From contig CAZDSU010000038.1 of assembly GCA_964508135.1 (NCBI GenBank), positions 1 to 64,000 on the forward strand: a stretch of 64,000 nt of DNA. The letters run 5' to 3'. Made by a program: the position numbers and the translations under genes. Origin of the DNA: UBA6168 sp964508135. GTDB taxonomy: Bacteria; Bacteroidota; Bacteroidia; Chitinophagales; Saprospiraceae. The notes under the pieces are model-generated. The model was given only the letters and a program-made list of their open reading frames with translations, searched no databases and had not been told where the DNA came from. Position 1 is the first letter of the stretch. Each line of letters opens with the position of its first letter. This document shows positions 59,804-64,000 of this stretch, piece after piece.

Positions 59804-60409
59804 ATGAAAAAAACGATTTTCAGTTGCCTGTTGGCATTGCTCGCTTGGCCATTTTTGGCCGCTTCGCAAACCGCTTCCACCGACGACATGACCTTGGCCG
59901 TCCTTGACGAAAAGATGGAAAGCCTGGGCCAAGAAATGGAAAAGCTGGGCGAAGTCATGGAAAGATATGGACAAGAAATGGAGAAATACGGCAAAGAGCT
60001 GGAAAGCAGCGAAGGCCAATCCACCAGCGCCCAAAAGAAAATGGAAGAACTCGGCGACAAGATGAACGAACTCGGCGAGGAAATGGGCAAACTGGGTGAA
60101 ATCATGGGCAAGTACGGCGAGAAGATGGGAGAAACGCACCAGAAGATGACGAACTGGTTTTTTCACGAACTGAAAAAAGACGGCCTCATCTCCTCCCTCA
60201 ACGGCAAGGCCCGCGTCATTTTTGACGAAAAAGGCTTGAACGTGGACGGTGAAAACGCCTCCGACGCCCTATTCAAAAAGTACAAATCGGGCCTCGAAAA
60301 GTACTGGGGCAAGCCACTGAAACCCGATTTCACCTTCTTTTTCAAAGGAACCATCAATGAGAAGAATGGCAAGGTTGAAACAAACGGCAGTATGAACTCC
60401 GATTTTTGA
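59804..60409 (+). CDS. Secreted coiled-coil-like protein with MEKLGE repeats
   Basis: 201 aa from the ATG at 59804 (MKKTIFSCLLALLAWPFLAA, signal peptide). Residues ~35-115 consist of seven-residue repeats of the form MEKLGEV-MERYGQE-MEKYGKE-LE and MNELGEE-MGKLGEI-MGKYGEK-MG, with Gly at every seventh position, predicting a regular helix or coiled coil with a Gly face. The last ~80 residues (FFHELKKDGLISSLNGKARV; KYWGKPLKPDFTFFF) form a small domain resembling the pattern found in some M56-peptidase-associated or bla regulator-like proteins. I do not assign a function. A strong terminator follows. Confidence 0.7.
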   Translation: MKKTIFSCLLALLAWPFLAASQTASTDDMTLAVLDEKMESLGQEMEKLGEVMERYGQEMEKYGKELESSEGQSTSAQKKMEELGDKMNELGEEMGKLGEIMGKYGEKMGETHQKMTNWFFHELKKDGLISSLNGKARVIFDEKGLNVDGENASDALFKKYKSGLEKYWGKPLKPDFTFFFKGTINEKNGKVETNGSMNSDF

Positions 60410-60423
60410 CGGAGCTTGAACCT

Positions 60424-60470
60424 AAAAACGAGAGGCCGCACCCTGCGAAGGAGTGCGGCCTCTTGTTTTT
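60424..60470. terminator. Bidirectional rho-independent terminator
   Basis: AAAAACGAGAGGCCGCAC pairs with GTGCGGCCTCTTGTTTTT (17 of 18) around 11 nt, with A and T tracts on both sides. Confidence 0.85.
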
Positions 60471-60512
60471 CAAGGAAAAATAGCCTGAATATTTTCAACA
60501 CCAAAAGCCGCT

Positions 60513-60540
60513 TTTGAAAATGGAGGGTTTCCTACCTTTG
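60513..60540 (+). promoter_or_regulatory. Promoter of the TfoX-like gene: TTTG-N16-TACCTTTG
   Basis: TTTG at 60513-60516 and TACCTTTG at 60533-60540; ATG 21 nt downstream. Spacer at the short end of the usual range. Confidence 0.6.
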
Positions 60541-60560
60541 GTCAAATCAATCGCATTAAC

Positions 60561-60905
60561 ATGGACAGCAACCACATCACGGCGGCGCGCATCGCCGACA
60601 TCCTGACGTTAAAAGAAATCGCCTACGAGCAGAAGCGCATGTTCGGTGGGGACTGCTTCATGGTGGACGACAAAATGCTCATGGGCACTTACAAGGGCGG
60701 CATCATGGCGAGGGTGGACCCCGCCGAGGAAACCACCCTCGCCCAACGCAGTGGAGCCGCCCCAATGATACACGGCGGGAGGTCCATGCCCGGTTTTTTG
60801 ATGGTATCCGCAGCAGGTTTTGAAGACGACAGCGACCTGGAGTTTTGGGTAAAAAAGGCGCTGGAATTCAACCCGAAGGCGAAGTCGAGCAAGAAGAAGA
60901 AATGA
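60561..60905 (+). CDS. TfoX/Sxy N-terminal-domain protein
   Basis: 114 aa. KRMFGGDCFMVDDKMLMGTY is the typical TfoX N-terminal core, followed by KGGIMARVDPAEE and a C-terminal strand-helix part (SMPGFLMVSAAGFEDDSDLE, FWVKKALEF) ending in a Lys-rich tail. In gammaproteobacteria TfoX activates competence genes, but stand-alone N-terminal domains elsewhere have no proven function. The stop overlaps the next start (ATGA), so a small second protein is co-translated. Confidence 0.82.
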   Translation: MDSNHITAARIADILTLKEIAYEQKRMFGGDCFMVDDKMLMGTYKGGIMARVDPAEETTLAQRSGAAPMIHGGRSMPGFLMVSAAGFEDDSDLEFWVKKALEFNPKAKSSKKKK

Positions 60906-61087
60906 GCTACAAAAAATTCTTCCACCAAACCCTCCGACAGCAATACCCGGCTGACCACCCGCAGCTTTGCGAAGCAATAGAAACGCGCTACCATGCCATT
61001 TTTCCCGACGTTGCCTTCGCCCTGAAAGTTTTCGTGGAATCGACGGCGGAGGTGCGGATTTTCAATTGGAGGGTCAGGTGTGAGTGA
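60902..61087 (+). CDS. Small protein coupled to the TfoX-like gene
   Basis: 61 aa (MSYKKFFHQTLRQQYPADHP, then CEAIETRYHAIFPDVAFALK). It starts in the ATGA overlap with the TfoX-like gene, so translation is probably coupled. No family recognised. It may be the N-terminal piece of a longer protein: the sequence ends abruptly (FNWRVRCE) after a strand, just before a convergent gene. Codon use is like the neighbours. Confidence 0.55.
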   Translation: MSYKKFFHQTLRQQYPADHPQLCEAIETRYHAIFPDVAFALKVFVESTAEVRIFNWRVRCE

Positions 61088-61096
61088 GGTAAAACT

Positions 61097-61720
61097 TTAC
61101 TTGGAGCCACGTGGCGCAAGCTGAAAATCCTCCGCTTTCGCAAAATAGTCCAAACTTAGTATCCATCCGATTTGCAGCAGGAGCGTCGTTTTTTGTATCA
61201 TCGGAAGGTACGCTATGCCCACATGCCAGTTATAGACGAAAAAACACACATAAATGGCCAGCATACAGGCGACGCAAAGCAGCTTGAACCAGTGCAGTTT
61301 GGTCATGAACACAAAGACAGTGATGTAAAATATACTCACCAAGGACAGTATGCCCGAAACCATGACCGCCATGTCGTGCAGGGGTGTGGCCACCAAGATG
61401 GAGAACAGCATAGCCCCGATGCCCGTCCATTTGACCACATTCGCCGCAGATTTTTTTGGAATTTTCTTTGAAAAACGTGCGAAAAACACGGCCCCACTGA
61501 GTGCCAGCACAATGACCCCGGCCACTGCCCAAGGCTGGGCGGCGTTGGGTTCCCCGTTCACGGCCACGGGGTTCAGCAGGTTGCTCAGGTAGTTGTGCTG
61601 CCAGTGGAAGCCGATGCCGTTGACGTCGTGCTGCGAGCCGCCGGGGTACTTCGTGGTGGAAACCCATAGTAAGATGATGGCTGCCAGTATCCCCAGTAGG
61701 ATGGTGTGTTTTTTAAGCAT
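61097..61720 (-). CDS. Membrane protein with about six helices
   Basis: 207 aa. Hydrophobic segments at about 7-21, 65-82, 101-112, 120-140, 146-164 and 178-190, and a periplasmic loop with YPGGSQHDVNGIGFHWQHNY between helices 1 and 2. This layout (conserved His/Asp/Asn in the first loop) resembles DUF998-like proteins, but the assignment is uncertain. It is the last gene of the ArsR-headed series, with a 46-nt gap from the DUF1330 gene. Confidence 0.65.
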   Translation of the reverse strand: MLKKHTILLGILAAIILLWVSTTKYPGGSQHDVNGIGFHWQHNYLSNLLNPVAVNGEPNAAQPWAVAGVIVLALSGAVFFARFSKKIPKKSAANVVKWTGIGAMLFSILVATPLHDMAVMVSGILSLVSIFYITVFVFMTKLHWFKLLCVACMLAIYVCFFVYNWHVGIAYLPMIQKTTLLLQIGWILSLDYFAKAEDFQLAPRGSK

Positions 61721-61766
61721 TTTGATGAATAAAGTGCTTGCAAAGCTGACAAATGCGAAAACCTTC

Positions 61767-62072
61767 TCACGGCAATTTCTCCCCTTTCACCAAAAAACTC
61801 GACCGAACGGCTGCCTCCTTCAGATGAAGGAACTGCTTCCGCTCCTCGTCGCGCATAAACGCCAGAAAATCCGCCTCGGACGGGAAACTGACGAGGTGGA
61901 TTTCGTAGGGCTTTTCCATGTGCACCTCGATGAAGTCCGCCGGGTTGGGTCGCAGGCGCAGCAGCAGTTCGCCGTTGTATTTCGGAATCAGCGGGATGGC
62001 GACGGCCTCGAACCCGTCGAAAACCGCCTCCTGCCCTTCTTGCAGGTAGATGAGTTGGGTGATGTACAGCAT
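61767..62072 (-). CDS. DUF1330-family protein
   Basis: 101 aa. Pattern of the dimeric alpha/beta-barrel DUF1330 family: ITQLIYLQEGQEAVFDGFEA, then YNGELLLRLRP and EIHLVSFPSEADFLAFMRDE. Members are small cytosolic proteins without a settled function. It lies 9 nt after the SRPBCC gene and is probably in the same operon. The sequence is complete. Confidence 0.75.
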   Translation of the reverse strand: MLYITQLIYLQEGQEAVFDGFEAVAIPLIPKYNGELLLRLRPNPADFIEVHMEKPYEIHLVSFPSEADFLAFMRDEERKQFLHLKEAAVRSSFLVKGEKLP

Positions 62073-62081
62073 ATTGATTTG

Positions 62082-62588
62082 TTATTTTTTGATTGATTCA
62101 AGGTACTCCACCAATTTGTCAAACGTCCCGCCAAACCCTTTCTCCATGCTTGGGAACATGGACACGTAGAACGCTGCTTGCTCAGCGCTGGCGTTGAGTG
62201 GACTGCCAGTGAGGCGAAGCGTGGTTTTCCCACCTTCTTCAGTCAGGGTCAGTTCGTTGAGTATTTCCAGCGGGAATTCGTTGTTCGGGAAGTACGCAGA
62301 TTGCGCCACGTTGCCCTCGGCATCGGCGAAGGAATTGACCCAAACGAGGCGCTCCGGCGGTGTGATTTCATGGTAGGCCATTCGGCCAAACATTTCAGCG
62401 CCATTTTGTGCCACCATTGCATAATGGAAAATACCGCCGGGTTGCAGGTCGAAGTTTACAACCCGTAGCCCCATGCCCGCCGGGCCCCACCAGTTGGCGA
62501 GGTACTGCGGGTCAGTCCATGCCTTGAAAACGAGGTCACGGGGAGCGTCGAGGGTGCGGGTGATGGTGAATTGATTTGCTTTTTCCAT
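62082..62588 (-). CDS. SRPBCC / AHSA1-like protein
   Basis: 168 aa. Typical START/Bet v1-type pattern: FTITRTLDAPRDLVFKAWTD, PQYLANWWGPAGM, GGIFHYAMVAQNGAEMFGRM, PPERLVWVNSFADAEGNV, GKTTLRLTG and a C-terminal helix (MFPSMEKGFGGTFDKLVEYL). The fold has a large hydrophobic pocket for an unknown ligand. Proteins of this group are very often encoded next to an ArsR-type repressor, as here. It is separated from the VOC gene upstream by a long hairpin. Confidence 0.88.
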   Translation of the reverse strand: MEKANQFTITRTLDAPRDLVFKAWTDPQYLANWWGPAGMGLRVVNFDLQPGGIFHYAMVAQNGAEMFGRMAYHEITPPERLVWVNSFADAEGNVAQSAYFPNNEFPLEILNELTLTEEGGKTTLRLTGSPLNASAEQAAFYVSMFPSMEKGFGGTFDKLVEYLESIKK

Positions 62589-62621
62589 GCTTTTAATTAT
62601 TTGAAAATTAGTGTTTTCTGC

Positions 62622-62726
62622 CGAAGGGATTGGAAAGCCCGATAGGGATTTCTAAGCCCGCATTCAGTACATAATCTGCCGCTCAGGCTTAGAAATCCCT
62701 CGTGCCTCGGGCTTTACAATCCTTCG
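62622..62726. repeat. Long hairpin between the VOC and SRPBCC genes
   Basis: CGAAGGGATTGGAAAGCCCG and GGGATTTCTAAGCC pair with GGCTTAGAAATCCC and CGGGCTTTACAATCCTTCG. It starts directly after the VOC stop. It could lower transcription into the downstream part of the operon. Confidence 0.75.
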
Positions 62727-63095
62727 CTAATCAAGTTGCTGACCAAACATGATGCGATGCCCGTCAATGGTGATGATGCCGAATTCCCGCATCCCCCAGG
62801 GCTTGCTGCCCAAGGGGTAGTGAATCTCAACGCCTTTGGCAGCCAATTCTTCGTGCAATTCGTCAACGCCCTCCACCTGCACGTAGGCGAAATACGAATG
62901 GTTGCGGGTTTCAAACGCCGAGCGGTCGTCGGGGCACTCGCCGAGCATGACGACGAAGCTCCCCCGGCGCAACTGGTGCCAGCCGTCCTGCGCCCAATCG
63001 GTTGCGAAGCCGAGTTTTTCGACGTAGTAGTTGGCGGAGGCTTGCAGGTTCTGCACAGCCAGCACGTATCGGGTTTCCAGAATGGTCGTTTTCAT
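62727..63095 (-). CDS. VOC/glyoxalase-fold protein (second)
   Basis: 122 aa. LETRYVLAVQNLQASANYYV at the first unit and FGIITIDGHRIMFGQQ at the second are VOC hallmarks; FAYVQVEGVDELHEELAAKG links them. Likely binds a small organic substrate with or without metal. Start overlaps the stop of the DoxX gene by 4 nt (coupled translation), so it is part of the ArsR-headed operon. Distinct from the VOC protein at 41735. Confidence 0.85.
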   Translation of the reverse strand: MKTTILETRYVLAVQNLQASANYYVEKLGFATDWAQDGWHQLRRGSFVVMLGECPDDRSAFETRNHSYFAYVQVEGVDELHEELAAKGVEIHYPLGSKPWGMREFGIITIDGHRIMFGQQLD

Positions 63096-63466
63096 GATGG
63101 TGTTTCCAATTTTTTATGCCAAAGAAAATAAGATGCGAACAACACGCCGATGAAAACCAGCATGAGCATCACATGGGGTTTGGCACCTTCGACCACCATC
63201 AGCGAGTAAAAACCGCCCGCCAGGTCGAAGAACAAACCCGCGTAGGCCCACTCCTTGATGCGCCGAAAACCGGGGATGAGGATGGCAACGACGCCGAGGA
63301 TTTTGGCAACGCCGAGGAACGGGATGATGTATTTCGGGTAGCCGAGGTGGTCGCCCAAAAACTGTACGGCTTCGGGCGAGGAGGTCACGTTGGAAATGGA
63401 ACTGAACACCATGAAGGCGGCGAATAGCCCGGTGACAATCCAGTAGAAAAGGTTGATTTTCTTCAC
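63092..63466 (-). CDS. DoxX-like small membrane protein
   Basis: 124 aa from a GTG at 63466 (VKKINLFYWIVTGLFAAFMV). An ATG at 63520 would add 18 residues derived from the repeat at 63474-63575, so GTG is preferred. Four membrane helices typical of the DoxX-like family (FAAFMVFSSI; IIPFLGVAKILGVVAILIPG; YAGLFFDLAGGFYSLMVV; VMLMLVFIGVLFASYFLW). Function unsettled. It is the second gene of the ArsR-headed operon, overlapping the following VOC gene by 4 nt. Confidence 0.8.
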   Translation of the reverse strand: MKKINLFYWIVTGLFAAFMVFSSISNVTSSPEAVQFLGDHLGYPKYIIPFLGVAKILGVVAILIPGFRRIKEWAYAGLFFDLAGGFYSLMVVEGAKPHVMLMLVFIGVLFASYFLWHKKLETPS

Positions 63467-63473
63467 GTTGTGA

Positions 63474-63575
63474 GATATTGGTTGATAAAAGTGAAGGTTA
63501 ATAATGGTTGATATTGGCACTCGTCACGAGGGAAATTAACCTCATAAACCGTTATCAACTCTTATCAACCTGTTT
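63474..63575. repeat. GTTGATAA-type hairpin between the ArsR and DoxX genes
   Basis: TTGGTTGATAAAAGTG and AATGGTTGAT on the left pair imperfectly with TAACCTCATAAACCG and ATCAACTCTTATCAACCTG on the right. Same words as at 56973 and 58945 but with a different centre. It overlaps the last codons of the ArsR gene (KQVDKS). Confidence 0.8.
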
Positions 63576-63884
63576 GCCTTGAATTTCCGCCAAGTACCGC
63601 TCCAGCGAGTCCAGTTTCTCGTTCCAAAACTGGCGGTACTGCTCCACCCAGTCCGACACCTCCCGCAGTTTCTCGGGTTGCGCTTCGCAAATGCGCTCCC
63701 GGCCCTGCTGCTGCACGATGATCAGCCCGCACTCTGTCAGGATTTTCAGGTGCTTCGAAATGGCGACTCTGCTCGTCGGGAAGCGGTCGGCCACGGCGTT
63801 GATGTTCAATGGGTTGCGGGCCAACAGGCTGATGATTTCCCGCCGGGTCGGGTCGGCGATGGCTTGAAAAACGTCCCTTCTCAT
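63555..63884 (-). CDS. ArsR-family transcriptional repressor
   Basis: 109 aa from the ATG at 63884 (MRRDVFQAIADPTRREIISL). Winged helix: LARNPLNINAVADRFPTSRV then AISKHLKILTECGLIIVQQQ and GRERICEAQPEKL, with no metal-binding Cys. It is the subtype usually paired with SRPBCC proteins. It is first in an operon with DoxX, VOC, SRPBCC and DUF1330 genes. The promoter and two GTAACC-N4-GGTTAC-like operators directly upstream indicate autorepression. The last residues QVDKS come from the following repeat. Confidence 0.9.
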   Translation of the reverse strand: MRRDVFQAIADPTRREIISLLARNPLNINAVADRFPTSRVAISKHLKILTECGLIIVQQQGRERICEAQPEKLREVSDWVEQYRQFWNEKLDSLERYLAEIQGKQVDKS

Positions 63885-63904
63885 GGTTCTGGAAATTTGC
63901 TTGC

Positions 63905-63947
63905 GTAACCAAAAGGTTGCAAATGTAAAAAGAAACCGTTTGGTTAC
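63905..63947. promoter_or_regulatory. Two operator palindromes GTAACC-N4-GGTTAC for ArsR
   Basis: Site 1 at 63905-63920 (GTAACCAAAAGGTTGC) and site 2 at 63932-63947 (GAAACCGTTTGGTTAC), each matching GTAACC-N4-GGTTAC at 11 of 12 positions. As a whole TTGCGTAACCAAA (63901) and TTTGGTTACGCAA (63939) are perfect inverted copies. The pair brackets the -7 box, as expected for a repressor site. Confidence 0.75.
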
Positions 63948-63952
63948 GCAAA
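63920..63952 (-). promoter_or_regulatory. Promoter of the ArsR operon: TTTG-N21-TACATTTG
   Basis: -33 TTTG (63949-63952) and -7 TACATTTG (63920-63927) on the minus strand; ATG 36 nt further. Full consensus for the phylum. Confidence 0.75.
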
Positions 63953-64000
63953 TTTTTTTGAAAGAATTTTTCAAGTCAAGCATTCCAATCCATGCACCCT

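Overview
The window looks like a chromosomal segment of a Bacteroidota bacterium, most likely in the Saprospiria/Chitinophagia part of the phylum. The evidence is: several secreted proteins with type IX secretion (T9SS) C-terminal domains, a gliding-motility-type C-terminal domain with SprB-like repeats, a FecI/FecR/TonB-receptor locus, a two-component sensor with a Reg_prop beta-propeller and Y_Y_Y domain, Bacteroidota-type promoters (TTTG ... TAnnTTTG), and moderately high GC content. I see no rRNA, tRNA or CRISPR array.

Layout. (1) 0.4-8.7 kb: a YbhFSR-type tripartite exporter (TolC-like channel, HlyD-like lipoprotein, two ATPases, two ABC-2 permeases), interrupted by three opposite-strand passengers: a RelE/ParE toxin-antitoxin pair, a secreted T9SS protein, and a GxxExxY gene between inverted ~80-bp repeats. 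(2) 8.8-18.6 kb: an NADP-binding reductase, then ECF sigma, FecR anti-sigma, FecA-like receptor, a repeat lipoprotein and a large T9SS surface protein. (3) 18.7-35.8 kb: AraC-type regulator, response regulator, giant sensor kinase, three very large surface proteins, a second AraC-type regulator and an LVIVD lipoprotein. (4) 35.8-45.1 kb: a TOPRIM (DUF3226-like) plus AAA ATPase pair, a GMC oxidoreductase and its subunit-3 partner separated by a RAYT/REP-type transposase, small metabolic genes, and a STAND (NB-ARC-like) NTPase with TPR repeats. (5) 45.4-52.4 kb: YceI lipoprotein, Zn alcohol dehydrogenase, SNF2 helicase, small secreted proteins. (6) 52.7-59.7 kb: an inorganic-carbon cluster of SulP transporter, DabA, DabB and beta-carbonic anhydrase. 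(7) 59.8-63.9 kb: small genes, ending in an ArsR-headed operon (ArsR, DoxX, VOC, SRPBCC, DUF1330, membrane protein).

The most unusual theme is short repeat DNA that enters genes without breaking them. Two families of 33-nt palindromes (15-nt arms, 3-nt TTG/CAA-type loop) occur both between and inside genes. Because 33 nt is 11 codons, they add 11 in-phase residues: once in the RAYT transposase, which is also flanked by two copies of the same palindrome, and twice in inter-domain linkers of the STAND NTPase. A second, looser class consists of tandem 6-12-nt 'words', often arranged as imperfect hairpins; it lies in many intergenic gaps and also inside the helicase, both permeases, the TolC protein and the HlyD C-terminus.

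Regulation can be read at several places: two GTAACC-N4-GGTTAC-like operators around a consensus promoter ahead of the ArsR gene, a 21-bp-period direct repeat next to one AraC gene, and several TAnnTTTG boxes. All functional assignments come from reading motifs by eye; no database search was possible.
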